Shown one piece after another: positions 6,571 through 17,809 of a stretch of 64,000 bases of DNA (within the stretch, counting starts at the first letter, position 1; each line of letters opens with the position of its first letter). Source of the DNA: JBGAKG01 sp044224495 (GTDB lineage Bacteria > Myxococcota_A > Polyangia > Polyangiales > Polyangiaceae); contig JBGAKG010000005.1 of NCBI GenBank assembly GCA_044224495.1, positions 310,001-374,000 of the forward strand. The letters run 5' to 3'. Position numbers and translations under genes: made by a program. Under the pieces are notes generated by a model. That model saw only the letters and a list, made by a program, of their open reading frames with translations, had not been told where the DNA came from and made no database searches.

Positions 6571-7173
6571 TCACGACGTCACGACGACCAACCCCACGTC
6601 GTCGGCGTAGCGTCCTCCAGCCCCGCGCGGGAGCGCGACGAGCGCGTCCGCGATTGCGTCCGCCGAACCGAGCGCCGTTGCGTCGCGGATCGCTTTGGTC
6701 GATGCGTGACGGAACAGACCGTCCGTCGCCGCGACGAGCACGCCGGACGACGCACGAGCGTGGAAGCTCCACGGCCGGCACCGGCGCGTGCCCAAGCGCA
6801 CGCGCGATTGTCCTTCGGTGAGTCGCTCGATCGTGCCACCGACACGCCAGGCTTCGCTGTCACCGGCGCTCACGCCCGCGACACCGAACGCACCGAGGAC
6901 GAGCACGAGCGCGGTCGTCTCCCCCGCCCCGGCCGCCGCGAGCTCCGCGTCGACCGAGCGCAGCACGGACGCCCACGCTCGGAGATCGGTCGGGTCGCCC
7001 GCCTGGGCACGCACGGCATCGACGACCGCATCGCTCGCGTCCGCGCCCCCCGCGAGTCCCCCTGCCCCGTCGGCGACGACCACCACGAGCTGCTCGCCAC
7101 GTGCGAGCACGACCGCGCGGTCGTCGGACGACGGACGCGAGCTCGCGAGGCGGACGGCGGCGAGGTGCGGCAC
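6571..7173 (-). CDS. PP2C-family serine/threonine phosphatase
   Basis: A 200-residue cytoplasmic phosphatase domain of the PPM/PP2C type. Metal-binding and family motifs appear in order: DDRAVVL near residue 17, VVVADGAGGLAGG near 35, the GDSEAWR motif near 105, ATDGLFRHA near 150 and a final YADDVGLVVV. These acidic residues coordinate the two Mn/Mg ions. The protein is somewhat shorter than typical family members (about 240) but has no obvious break. It would reverse phosphorylation by the Hanks-type kinases common in myxobacteria. No kinase gene is adjacent. Confidence 0.85.
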   Translation of the reverse strand: MPHLAAVRLASSRPSSDDRAVVLARGEQLVVVVADGAGGLAGGADASDAVVDAVRAQAGDPTDLRAWASVLRSVDAELAAAGAGETTALVLVLGAFGVAGVSAGDSEAWRVGGTIERLTEGQSRVRLGTRRCRPWSFHARASSGVLVAATDGLFRHASTKAIRDATALGSADAIADALVALPRGAGGRYADDVGLVVVTS

Positions 7174-7386
7174 CCCGGAGCAACCCGCGCGCGGGCGCCT
7201 TGTTTCCCGCCATTTTCGCCGCCTCCGACTTTTTCTCTCCGGTGCGGTGAATGTGCGCCGGCCGAGGCGCTACGGAATGCACGCCACGAGCTGACGCGCC
7301 GCGGGGGGCTTTCCGCGCGCGAACGGCTCGCGCGCGAAACCACCACTGCCACGCGCGCGCTGGCGCGCGCTTCTTCCGGGGACTTC

Positions 7387-7866
7387 ATGCGCCTTCCGCT
7401 CCGCACCGTTGCGTTCTTCGCTCTGGCTCTCTCGACCTCGTCGCTCGTCGCGTGCGCGATGGGCGCGACGTCGCTCACTCCGCCTCCGCAGAAGGACGGC
7501 GGCGTGGACGCGGCCAAGGACGTCGCCACCACCGACGCCGCCAAGACCGACGCGAAGCTCGACCCGCCCGACGCGGACGTCCCCGAGACGATCGTTCCGC
7601 AGTGCACGCTCCAGCAGAGCTTCGGCGATCTCACCTGCGACAACTGCATGCAGAAGAGCTGCTGCGCGGAGACGAACGGCTGCCTCGGAGACTCGCAGTG
7701 CATGAACTTCCTGAGCTGCCTCTCCGGCTGCGTCGACGGCGATGGCGGCCTCGATCAGACGTGCGCGAACGGCTGCGCGTCCTCGAACCCTACGGGCGCG
7801 AACCGGTACATGGACATGACCTCGTGCGGCGACAGCTTCTGCCGCAACGAGTGCTTCGCGCAGTGA
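7387..7866 (+). CDS. Cysteine-rich secreted lipoprotein
   Basis: A 159-residue product with an N-terminal signal (MRLPLRTVAFFALALSTSSLVAC) whose C is the probable lipobox cysteine. An Asp/Ala/Lys/Thr-rich linker (residues about 35-70) follows. The C-terminal 90 residues contain about 13 cysteines spaced as in a small disulphide-stabilised domain (CDNCMQKSCCAETNGCLGDSQCMNFLSCLSGC). The start chosen places the signal peptide at the N-terminus; the longer upstream frame is not coding. Surface-exposed proteins of this build are abundant in Polyangiales. Function unknown. Confidence 0.8.
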   Translation: MRLPLRTVAFFALALSTSSLVACAMGATSLTPPPQKDGGVDAAKDVATTDAAKTDAKLDPPDADVPETIVPQCTLQQSFGDLTCDNCMQKSCCAETNGCLGDSQCMNFLSCLSGCVDGDGGLDQTCANGCASSNPTGANRYMDMTSCGDSFCRNECFAQ

Positions 7867-7888
7867 CGCGACGAGCGCGGTAGAACCC

Positions 7889-8938
7889 TCAGCTCACGGC
7901 GGACGCCGGCGTGCCCCCGGCGCGCCGCAGGCTCCGCACCTCGTGCAGGCGCGCGAGCAGCGCCGGATCGTTGCCGCGCGCGAGGAGCTGCATCAGATAG
8001 CCCTCCGCCGCATCGAGGTCGCCCGCGGCGAGCAACACGTGCAGCGCGACGTCCACGTTGGGGGCGAACCCTGCCGGCATCGACCCGAGCGTCGCGAGGG
8101 CGGAGCGCGGGTCACCTTCGAGGCACTGCCCCATCGCGAGGACCTCGGTCGCGTAGGCGAAGAGCTGCGGCGTCTTCGCCTGGCTCCGCGCCTGCACCGC
8201 AGCCTGAATCATCGAGCGCCCGTCGCGCGCGGCGAGCCAGTGCGGATAGTCGTTCGAGAGCGAACGCTCGAGGGAGCGATCCCCACGCACGGAAAGGTGC
8301 TGGCGAAGCCCCTGCACGTTGATGATCGCGAAGTTCGCGAACAGGATCAGGTTCCACATGCTCCGCCCGCCACCGAGGAAGAGCATCACCGCTCCGAGCC
8401 CAGCGAGCGTGAGGAGTGAAACGACGCGGGCCACGAGCTCCCCATCGCCGATCTTGATCCAGTTCGTGAAGGATCGCAGCGCGTTGCCGCCGTCCAGCGG
8501 GAGGATCGGGAAGAGGTTGAAGATGCCCCAACCGATGTTGGCGAAGAGCGCATCGTTGATCGCCGTGTCCGCGATGCTCCCGTCGGGCGCGTGAACGAAC
8601 ATCGAGGCGACGAGGACGATTCCCCCGAGCACCAAGCTCACCGACGGCCCCGCGAGGCTGACCACGAGCGACTTCCCTGGGGTGAGGTTGCGCCCCCCCG
8701 ACCAATAGGTGACGCCGCCCATCCCACCCAGCTCGATCGCCGGCGACAGCCCGAACGCCTTGCCTGCGAACGCATGCCCCAGCTCGTGGGCCAGGATCGA
8801 GACGAAGACGATCCCCGCCCAAATCGCCAGGTTCACGGGGTTCGTGCCCCCGCCGAGGCCCAGGACGACCGCCAGGATCAGGAAGCTCGCGCGCACCCGT
8901 ACGGGAAAACCGAAGATCCGGAAGTGCGGGGCGTCCAT
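7889..8938 (-). CDS. Site-2-protease family (M50) intramembrane metalloprotease
   Basis: A 349-residue membrane protein. The zinc-binding HELGH motif (SILAHELGHAFAGKAFG, near residue 45) lies in a membrane segment, and the second-half motif NLFPILPLDGGNALR near residue 155 supplies the Asp ligand. Four to six hydrophobic segments are seen between residues 1 and 225. The C-terminal 120 residues are soluble and helical, resembling TPR-like repeats. Site-2 proteases cut membrane-bound regulators. The start MDAPHFRIFGFPVRVR was chosen because it begins the family domain; the frame is open further upstream but is unlike the family. Confidence 0.9.
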   Translation of the reverse strand: MDAPHFRIFGFPVRVRASFLILAVVLGLGGGTNPVNLAIWAGIVFVSILAHELGHAFAGKAFGLSPAIELGGMGGVTYWSGGRNLTPGKSLVVSLAGPSVSLVLGGIVLVASMFVHAPDGSIADTAINDALFANIGWGIFNLFPILPLDGGNALRSFTNWIKIGDGELVARVVSLLTLAGLGAVMLFLGGGRSMWNLILFANFAIINVQGLRQHLSVRGDRSLERSLSNDYPHWLAARDGRSMIQAAVQARSQAKTPQLFAYATEVLAMGQCLEGDPRSALATLGSMPAGFAPNVDVALHVLLAAGDLDAAEGYLMQLLARGNDPALLARLHEVRSLRRAGGTPASAVS

Positions 8939-9086
8939 GCCCCACAACTTCGTGCCGAAGCACGATTCATGCAAGCCCGTTCGGCACGGCTTGCGCCCCG
9001 GCCGCAGCGGCTGCACCCGGCGGAGCCGTCCCTCGCCCAGCGCGGGTGTCGGAGCCCCGGTCCGCGACTTGCACGGTTGCGGTGCC

Positions 9087-9665
9087 ATGCAAGCCGTCGC
9101 CGTCTTCTACGCCACCCGCGAAGGTCAAGCCCGGAAGGTTGCCGACCGGATCGCGGGCGCGCTCATCGCGCGCGATCTCGAGGTCGCCGTCCACCACGTC
9201 AGCGATCCCGAGGGCGATCCCGCGCTCGGGCTCGCGGACGCCACAGTGCTCGTCGCGTCGGTCCACAACGGCAAGCACGAGCGCGAGATGGTCGACTTCG
9301 TGCAGAGGCACGCGCGCGTCCGCGAGATCCCGTCGTCGTTCGTCTCGGTGTGCGTGACGGAGGCGATCGTCGAGAGCCCGGCCGCATCACCGAAGGACCG
9401 CCGCGCCGCGATCCGCCACATCGGAGACCAGATCCACGAGTTCCTGGACGCGACGCAGTGGACGCCCGCGCACATCCTCCCCGTCGCGGGCGCGCTGATG
9501 TACACGCACTACAACTTCCTCGTGCGCTTCGGCATGAGCCGGCTCGCCGAGCGAGCGGGGCTTCCGACCGACACGACGCACGATCACGAGCTCACCGATT
9601 GGGGGTCGCTCGACCAGTTCGCAGCGCGCCTCGCGCACGAGCTCACCGGCGAGCCGATGACCTGA
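9087..9665 (+). CDS. hemG: Flavodoxin-like protoporphyrinogen oxidase
   Basis: A 192-residue FMN protein. The phosphate-binding loop reads VFYATREGQARKVA at residues 6-19. LVASVHNGKHEREMVDFVQRH and VAGALMYTHYNFLVRFGM match the HemG family, which oxidises protoporphyrinogen IX to protoporphyrin IX in haem synthesis, passing electrons to the respiratory chain. E. coli HemG is 181 residues. A long-loop flavodoxin of other function is possible, but the GxLxYTHYN-type segment favours HemG. It lies 148 bases from the divergent protease and one base before the convergent zinc-ribbon gene. Confidence 0.85.
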   Translation: MQAVAVFYATREGQARKVADRIAGALIARDLEVAVHHVSDPEGDPALGLADATVLVASVHNGKHEREMVDFVQRHARVREIPSSFVSVCVTEAIVESPAASPKDRRAAIRHIGDQIHEFLDATQWTPAHILPVAGALMYTHYNFLVRFGMSRLAERAGLPTDTTHDHELTDWGSLDQFAARLAHELTGEPMT

Positions 9666-11321
9666 TCACTTCGCCGGCTTCGGCTTCCCGTCCTTCATCG
9701 CGAGCGTGATGCGTTTGCCGCCCACGAGCGCGAGCGTGAAGGCACCATCGTCGACCGCGAGCGGCGTGCAGCCGACGGCGAGCTCGGAGCCGTCGACCGG
9801 CGCGGGCGCTCCGGCGTCGCCCAGGACGCGCGCCGCCGGGAGCTCTGTCGACCAGAGGACCCCCTGTTCGTCACCCGCCCACGCCGTCACCGCGTGCTCG
9901 TTCGCGAGCGCGAGCACCGATCCGTCGCACGCGACGGCGAGCGCCAGCGTCGTCGTCCCCGCCGGTGGCGGCAGGACGCCCGCGCCGGGCTTGACCAGGA
10001 ACGGCATGTTGCTCGTCATGAAGCCGGACTGCTGCGTCCAGTCGATCTGCCACGTGCTCTTGCCCTTCGCCGGCGCCTCGAGATCGAACGTGTTCTTCCC
10101 GCTCGCCGCGCGCGACGTGCAGTGGCACGCCGGGACGACGTGCGTGGCCGGCGGGGGCGGCGGCGGTTTGAGCTTCGGCGTCGTCACCGCCGCCGCGCTC
10201 GCCGTGGACGCGCCGCCGCTCTTCTTCTTGTCCCCCGCCGTCAGAACCACGATCCCGGAGACCACGCCGATGAGCAGCACCGAGCCCAAGGCGACGAAGA
10301 ACTTCTGCCGGCCCTCGGACTCGCGTTCGCGCGCACGCTGCTCCTCGCGCTCGCGCTTGTCGGCCTCCGAGCGCTCCTTGCGCAGGCGCTCCGCCTCGAC
10401 GCGCTCGGCGCGCTGGCGGGCGTGCTCGGCGTCGCGCGCCGCTTTCTCCGCGCGGAGGTCCGCTTGCTGTTCGGCGCTCCGCCGTTCGCGCTCGCGCTCC
10501 TTCTGGGCCTGCGCCCGCATCGGCGATGGACCGGCGAAGAGCATCCAGATCCCGTCGCCGACCGGCTCTTTTCCGGAGAGCTTCGACCACAACCGGTCCG
10601 GGATGCGCGAGACCGTCTTGCAGAACGTGCACGTCACGAACTTCGTCCCGTCGGCCGCCGGGAGCGCTGCGCTGCAGGACGGGCACTGGATCGCGATCGC
10701 TCCCTCGGTCGACGCGACCTTCACCGGGGCGCGGTCGGAGCGGTGCTCCGCCGCGACGACGGCGCGGAGCGCGCCCTTCGTCATCGAGAGCGCCGCGGAC
10801 GGGACCGTGTAGCGCGCGCTCGTACCGCACGCGCCGCACGCGAGCGTCGCCTCGCGCCCCTCGCCGACGGTGACGTCCAACGGCGCCTTGCACGACTCGC
10901 AGAGCGGCCGCCCGGGGCTGACGGTCACACGGAGGGCGTTGGGGCCGTCGACCGCGTGCGCGACCGACGTGCGCCCCACGCCCACGTCCTCCAGGTCGGG
11001 CGCGAGCCCGCCCCCGCGATCCGCGTGGAGGTCGGCGACGCCGTGCGCGAAGCCGAGCGCGCCGAACCACGCGCTGACCTCGAAGGCTTGCTCGAGCCCG
11101 CAGCGCCCGCAGGTGACGCCGCCGTCCATGTCGACGTGGTCGAGCGGAACGGCGAAGGCGCACATTCGGCACGTGAACGTGCAGTCGACTGCGACCCAGG
11201 CTTCCTCGGGCGACTCGGTGATCGCGAGCGACGGGCCGACGTCGTGCTTGCACCGCGCACAGGTACCGGAGGCGCGGCCACGTGCAGCGCCGCATGCGCG
11301 GCACAGGTCGAGCTGGGTCAT
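9666..11321 (-). CDS. Membrane-anchored multi-zinc-ribbon protein with coiled coil
   Basis: A 551-residue protein. The N-terminal 260 residues contain four Cys-x2-Cys pairs of pairs: LCRACG/CARCK, CRMC/CGRC, CESC/CGAC and CPSC/CTFC, each a zinc-ribbon knuckle. Residues about 275-345 form a charged coiled coil (KERERERRSAEQQADLRAEKAARD). A single membrane segment follows (FFVALGSVLLIGVVSGIVVL). After an Ala/Pro linker with a P6 run comes an extracytoplasmic C-terminal domain of about 150 residues. The start overlaps the LysR gene end by four bases. Cytoplasmic zinc sensing or nucleic-acid binding coupled to the periplasm is conceivable, but no function is known. Confidence 0.75.
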   Translation of the reverse strand: MTQLDLCRACGAARGRASGTCARCKHDVGPSLAITESPEEAWVAVDCTFTCRMCAFAVPLDHVDMDGGVTCGRCGLEQAFEVSAWFGALGFAHGVADLHADRGGGLAPDLEDVGVGRTSVAHAVDGPNALRVTVSPGRPLCESCKAPLDVTVGEGREATLACGACGTSARYTVPSAALSMTKGALRAVVAAEHRSDRAPVKVASTEGAIAIQCPSCSAALPAADGTKFVTCTFCKTVSRIPDRLWSKLSGKEPVGDGIWMLFAGPSPMRAQAQKERERERRSAEQQADLRAEKAARDAEHARQRAERVEAERLRKERSEADKREREEQRARERESEGRQKFFVALGSVLLIGVVSGIVVLTAGDKKKSGGASTASAAAVTTPKLKPPPPPPATHVVPACHCTSRAASGKNTFDLEAPAKGKSTWQIDWTQQSGFMTSNMPFLVKPGAGVLPPPAGTTTLALAVACDGSVLALANEHAVTAWAGDEQGVLWSTELPAARVLGDAGAPAPVDGSELAVGCTPLAVDDGAFTLALVGGKRITLAMKDGKPKPAK

Positions 11322-12229
11322 GAGCGGAGCGTAACCGCATCCGCGCGGAGTGCGTCGAGCAGCGCGCCGATGCGCGCGTTTCCGCGTTGCTCCACGCGAT
11401 GGATCGCCCAGATCGAGACCGGCGGCGAGCGCCACTGGGGCAAGATGCGCCGGAGCCGGCGCGCCGCGAGATCGTCGGCCACGAGCCAGTCCGGCAGAAG
11501 CGCCACGCCGAGCCCCGCCAGCGCCGCTTCGCGGAGCGCCGCCGGAGCCGTCGCCGCGAAGCGCTCGCGGAGAGCGATGGTCCGAACGACGGCCGGGTTG
11601 CCTCGAGAGGGCTCCAGCGTCCAGGTCGGTGCCGCTCCCTGCTGGCGGAGCTGGACCAGCGCGTCGTGGTCGGCGAGCTGCGCCGGGTCCCGGAGCGCGC
11701 TCCGGCGCGTTCGCAGGTACGCCGGCGCCGCGACCAGCCAGCGATGGAACGTCGCGACCACCGGCGCGACGACGACCGTCGAGTCCGGCGGCGCGACCCC
11801 GCCCCGGAGCGCGACGTCGACGCCGTCCGCGATGAGGTCCACGAGCGCGTCCTCCAAGCGGAGCTCGACGACGAGCGCAGGTCGGCTCGCGACGAGCGGC
11901 GCGAGCCGTGGCATCAGCCAGCGCTGACCGAGCGTGACCCCGGCGCTGACGACGAGACGCCCGGCGACGCCGCGCGCGCGACTCGCGGTCCGGGCATCCT
12001 CGACCTCGCGCAGGATGCGAACCGCCCGCAGGTACATCTCCCGCCCCGCGTCCGTCACCGACATGCGCCGCGTCGATCGCAGCACGAGCGCGGCGCCCAC
12101 CTCGCGCTCCAGCTCCGCGAGCTGACGGCTCACCGCCGCGAGCGACACGCGCCGGGCCCGCGCCGCGGCGGACAGGCTCCCGAGCTCGACCACCCGCGCG
12201 AACGTCTCGAGCCCGGACAGGAAGCTCAC
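11318..12229 (-). CDS. LysR-type transcriptional regulator
   Basis: A 303-residue regulator. The N-terminal winged helix-turn-helix reads LETFARVVELGSLSAAARARRVSLAAVSRQLAELE, split at the recognition helix LAAVSRQLAELE (residues about 30-42), followed by the linker helix. The C-terminal substrate-binding domain (from GRLVVSAG near residue 90) resembles the subgroup that contains DmlR and TtuA relatives, with IWAIHRVEQRGNARIGALLDALR at the end. It is divergent from the SDR gene at 12361, the usual LysR arrangement. Inverted repeats in the 131-base gap are candidate binding sites. The effector is unknown. Confidence 0.9.
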   Translation of the reverse strand: MSFLSGLETFARVVELGSLSAAARARRVSLAAVSRQLAELEREVGAALVLRSTRRMSVTDAGREMYLRAVRILREVEDARTASRARGVAGRLVVSAGVTLGQRWLMPRLAPLVASRPALVVELRLEDALVDLIADGVDVALRGGVAPPDSTVVVAPVVATFHRWLVAAPAYLRTRRSALRDPAQLADHDALVQLRQQGAAPTWTLEPSRGNPAVVRTIALRERFAATAPAALREAALAGLGVALLPDWLVADDLAARRLRRILPQWRSPPVSIWAIHRVEQRGNARIGALLDALRADAVTLRS

Positions 12230-12237
12230 CGCCCGAC

Positions 12238-12280
12238 GCTCCGCGATTCTTGACGAAATCGCAAGAGTGAATCGCGGAGC
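12238..12280. promoter_or_regulatory. Candidate LysR operator between regulator and SDR gene
   Basis: GCTCCGCGATTC (12238-12249) is repeated inverted and perfectly as GAATCGCGGAGC (12269-12280) around a 19-base centre. The centre itself contains TTG-N9-CAA (12250-12264), a T-N11-A type LysR box. The site starts nine bases upstream of the regulator ATG and lies 80 bases before the SDR ATG, so binding could both repress the regulator and activate the reductase. Confidence 0.65.
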
Positions 12281-12360
12281 GCTCCCCTACTCCGGACGCC
12301 GAGCGCGACGAACGATGCAGGCCACGACGCGCTCCGTCGCGTCGCAGAAAAGGACCTCCC

Positions 12361-13068
12361 ATGAAGCTCCAAGACTCCGTCGCCCTCGTCACCGGCTCGA
12401 ACCGCGGCCTGGGCCGTGCCCTCGTCCGCGCGCTCGTCGACGCCGGTGCGCGCCGCGTCTACGCGACCGCGCGCGACCCCAAGTCGGTCGAGACCGGCGA
12501 CCGAATCGTCCCCCTCGCGCTCGACGTCACCGACCCCGCGTCGGTCGAGGCCGCCGCCGCGCGCGCCGAGGGCGTGAACCTCGTCGTGAACAACGCCGGC
12601 TCGCTCGCGTCGTTCGGCCTTCTCACCGCGACGCCCGAGGAGATCGCACGGGACCTGCGCACGAACTTCACCGGCCCGTGGCTCGTCGCGCGCGCGTTCG
12701 CGCCCAAGATCGAAGCGAACGGCGGCGGTGCGATCGCGAACGTGCTCAGCGTCGTCTCGCTCGGGAGCATGCCGCCGCTCGGCGGTTACTCGGCCTCCAA
12801 GGCGGCGGCGTTCTCGCTGACCCAGGCGCTCGCCGCCGAGCTCGCGCCGAAGAAGATCGCCGTCCACGCGGTGTTCCCCGGCCCGATCGACACGGACATG
12901 ATCCGATCGTTCGAGATGCAGAAGACGAGCGCGACGGACGTCGCGCGCGCGATCGTGAAGGGGATCGCCGCCGGCGATGCGCACATCGCGCCCGACCCGA
13001 TGTCGGCCGAGGTCTACGCCGCTTGGACGCGCGACCCGCGCGCCGCCGCCGCGAAGCTCGCTGGCTGA
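12361..13068 (+). CDS. Short-chain dehydrogenase/reductase
   Basis: A 235-residue NAD(P)-dependent oxidoreductase of the classical SDR fold. The cofactor loop is TGSNRGLG (residues 11-18), with LDVTD near 60 and NNAG near 77. The catalytic Ser lies in VLSVVSLGS near 130, and the YSASK motif near 142 supplies Tyr and Lys. FPGPIDTDM follows. The length is normal. The Arg in the cofactor loop suggests NADPH. It is divergently transcribed from the LysR gene and probably controlled by it. The substrate cannot be read from sequence. Confidence 0.9.
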   Translation: MKLQDSVALVTGSNRGLGRALVRALVDAGARRVYATARDPKSVETGDRIVPLALDVTDPASVEAAAARAEGVNLVVNNAGSLASFGLLTATPEEIARDLRTNFTGPWLVARAFAPKIEANGGGAIANVLSVVSLGSMPPLGGYSASKAAAFSLTQALAAELAPKKIAVHAVFPGPIDTDMIRSFEMQKTSATDVARAIVKGIAAGDAHIAPDPMSAEVYAAWTRDPRAAAAKLAG

Positions 13069-13076
13069 ACCGCCCG

Positions 13077-15374
13077 TCAGCGGGTGCGGCAGCGCTCGAG
13101 CAGGCGCTTCGTTCCGCCCTCGCGCCCGCCCGCGCTCCCCCGGAACGGATCCGCGTCCGTCCCGAGGATCGCCCGCAGGCGAGCCACCGCCGGAGCGTCG
13201 CCGAGCGCACACGCAGCGACGACGCGCTGGCGGAGGGACTCGCGCCGCGCCTTGATCGGCACCGCGTCGGGCGGCGCTGCGAGCACGCGATCGAAGCGCA
13301 CCGCCGCATCGGCCCAATAGCCGCGCGAGACGAGGTTCTTCCCGACCAGGTACGACGGGAGCGGCGCCCCGTCGGTCTTGGTCTCCCACGCGGTCAAGAG
13401 CCCGAGCGCCATGTTGCCGTCGGCGGGCTTCTCGCCTTCGCCGACGAGCAAGAGCGACACCGGCCGGCGCGCCTCCGGATCGAGCGCGGCGATCGCCTTG
13501 ATCTCGAGCGTGCGCGACTGATCCTCGTCGGGGATGGACGCGGCCAGCTCGCGGTACGCGAGCGCCGCGTCCTCCCAGTGACCGTCGAGGAGATCCTGAT
13601 CGGCGAGCGCTTCACGCGCCTTGTTCCGGAACGAGAGCGTCGCGCTGTCGTCGGTCGCGAGCGCACGCAGCGCCGCCCGCCCCTCCGCGCGATCGCCGAA
13701 GCGGGCCTCCATCCCGGCCCGTGAGAGCTGCGCGCTCCACTCGTGCGGGTCGCGCGCGAGGATCGTCGCGTAGAGCGCGCGTGCGTCCCCGAGTCGCCGC
13801 GCGGCCTGGCACTGGTCCGCTTCGCGCTTGAGCGCATCGACCTCGTGCGGGCAGCGCCGGCCCCAGATGCTCGGCCGCTCGAACTTCGACTGGACCCACG
13901 CGTCCGCGGCGGGGTTGTCGGGAAGCGCCTGGAGGTGGGCGCGGAACTCGCCGTCCAGCGCGTCCAGGCTCCTTCCATAGACGCCCTCCACCGTGCCGCC
14001 CGCGTACCAGGCGCGCATCTTCTCCATCCCGTACGTCTGCTCGAGGAACCGAACGAACGCGCCCGCGAGCGTGTAGCTCTTCGCCGCCGACCCGGCCAGA
14101 AAGCCTGTCCCAAAGAGGGACCGCATCGGCGGGAGCGTCCCCCGGGCGAGCATGGCTCGCGCCCACGTCTCGTCGGTGAGCTCGTCCTCGTCGGGTGAAG
14201 CGGCGACCGCCACGCCTTCGATCAGGCCGGGGTTCGGGATCAGGCCCCCGAGCTCGCCCGCGACCTTGAACGGACCGTTGCCGAAGCGCCCCGCGACCAC
14301 GTGTGCGATCTCGTGCCCGAGCACCGGGTGCGGGTAGCTCGCGATCTGCAGGTACACCTCGTCGCGCCACGGCTTCGCGATGTAGGTGTCGGCGGCGCCC
14401 ATCAAGCGCTTCTTGTCACCCGCGTCGCGGAAGAAGAACGCGACCAAGCGCTCGGGACCGCGGACGCCGAAGTGCGCTTCCACCTCGGCCAGCTCCTCTT
14501 CGCAGTCCTTGAGGAGGAGCGCGGCCTCGTCGTCGCGCATGCTCGAGGGGTAGACCACGCTGCAGCGCTCGCCGTCCTTCCGCGCGCCGAGGTCCTTGGC
14601 GATCGACGCCGCCGTCGACCAATGCCCGAGCCGCACGCCGGAGGCCGTGATCCCGACGCTGAGCGCGAGCGCTGCGAACGCGAGGACCGTACGCCAGCGC
14701 CGGCCCGGTGCGAGGAGCACGCGCCGATGCAGGCGACCGCCCGACCGCCGGAGCTGCGAAGCGGCGAGGACCGCGAAGACCAGCGTGGCCGCCGAGCCGA
14801 CGCGGTACCAGAGCAGCGCGGGCCCGGGCTCGACGACGGTGTCGTAGAGCGTGCCGCTGAAGTAGCCGACGAAGGGATCGAAGGCGAAGATCATCGGCGA
14901 GGTGGCGAAGCGCGCGAGGCTGACGAGCGCGCACGCGAGTGGCCCGCCGATGCCGAGGAGCACCGCGGTGAGCTTGCGGAGCCGGCGCCGGCGCGCGACC
15001 TCGGCGACGAGCGCGCCCCACACCCCGGCGAGGAGCACGCCGAAGCCGGCGGTCAGCGCGAAGTACGAGAGCCCACCCCAGAGATCGCAGGTCTGGACGC
15101 GCAGGCCGTGGAGGACGCCGACGACGATCGCGACGAGGGCGACGACGGCGCCGGTCGCGATCCCGGACGCGACTCCCGCCAGCGGTTGCGGGGCGCCGAG
15201 CGGAGCGCGCGCCGAGAGCGCGAGCGCGCGATCGATCGCGACGACCGACGGGAGCACGAGCCCGCACGCGAACGCGTACTCGTAGCCCACGCCCGCGAAG
15301 AGCGGGAGGAAGCCGAGCCCCGCGCCGACGGCCGCGGCGATGGCGGCGGCGCGGAGCGGGCCGCGCACCGCCAT
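13077..15374 (-). CDS. Membrane-anchored zinc metallopeptidase with TPR-like tail
   Basis: A 765-residue protein. Six or seven hydrophobic segments occupy residues 1-250. An extracytoplasmic gluzincin-type peptidase domain follows: VLGHEIAHVVAGRFG (HExxH, near residue 350) with the third ligand expected in LIEGVAVAASPDE about 35 residues on. The C-terminal 270 residues are helical, with repeats of alanine-rich helices, and probably form TPR-type repeats. Its ATG is one base after the Lon stop, so it is likely cotranscribed with lon, suggesting a link to protein quality control. The substrate is unknown. Confidence 0.8.
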   Translation of the reverse strand: MAVRGPLRAAAIAAAVGAGLGFLPLFAGVGYEYAFACGLVLPSVVAIDRALALSARAPLGAPQPLAGVASGIATGAVVALVAIVVGVLHGLRVQTCDLWGGLSYFALTAGFGVLLAGVWGALVAEVARRRRLRKLTAVLLGIGGPLACALVSLARFATSPMIFAFDPFVGYFSGTLYDTVVEPGPALLWYRVGSAATLVFAVLAASQLRRSGGRLHRRVLLAPGRRWRTVLAFAALALSVGITASGVRLGHWSTAASIAKDLGARKDGERCSVVYPSSMRDDEAALLLKDCEEELAEVEAHFGVRGPERLVAFFFRDAGDKKRLMGAADTYIAKPWRDEVYLQIASYPHPVLGHEIAHVVAGRFGNGPFKVAGELGGLIPNPGLIEGVAVAASPDEDELTDETWARAMLARGTLPPMRSLFGTGFLAGSAAKSYTLAGAFVRFLEQTYGMEKMRAWYAGGTVEGVYGRSLDALDGEFRAHLQALPDNPAADAWVQSKFERPSIWGRRCPHEVDALKREADQCQAARRLGDARALYATILARDPHEWSAQLSRAGMEARFGDRAEGRAALRALATDDSATLSFRNKAREALADQDLLDGHWEDAALAYRELAASIPDEDQSRTLEIKAIAALDPEARRPVSLLLVGEGEKPADGNMALGLLTAWETKTDGAPLPSYLVGKNLVSRGYWADAAVRFDRVLAAPPDAVPIKARRESLRQRVVAACALGDAPAVARLRAILGTDADPFRGSAGGREGGTKRLLERCRTR
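14107..14121. repeat. Dispersed palindrome GTMCC-N5-GGKAC, copy
   Basis: GTCCC-AAAGA-GGGAC inside the membrane metallopeptidase gene. Confidence 0.6.
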
Positions 15375-15375
15375 C

Positions 15376-17760
<2,385 letters not shown>

Positions 17761-17809
17761 GACTTTGGGCTATAGCACGCGCGGCGCTTGTGCTACCCAT
17801 TCCCCTCGC

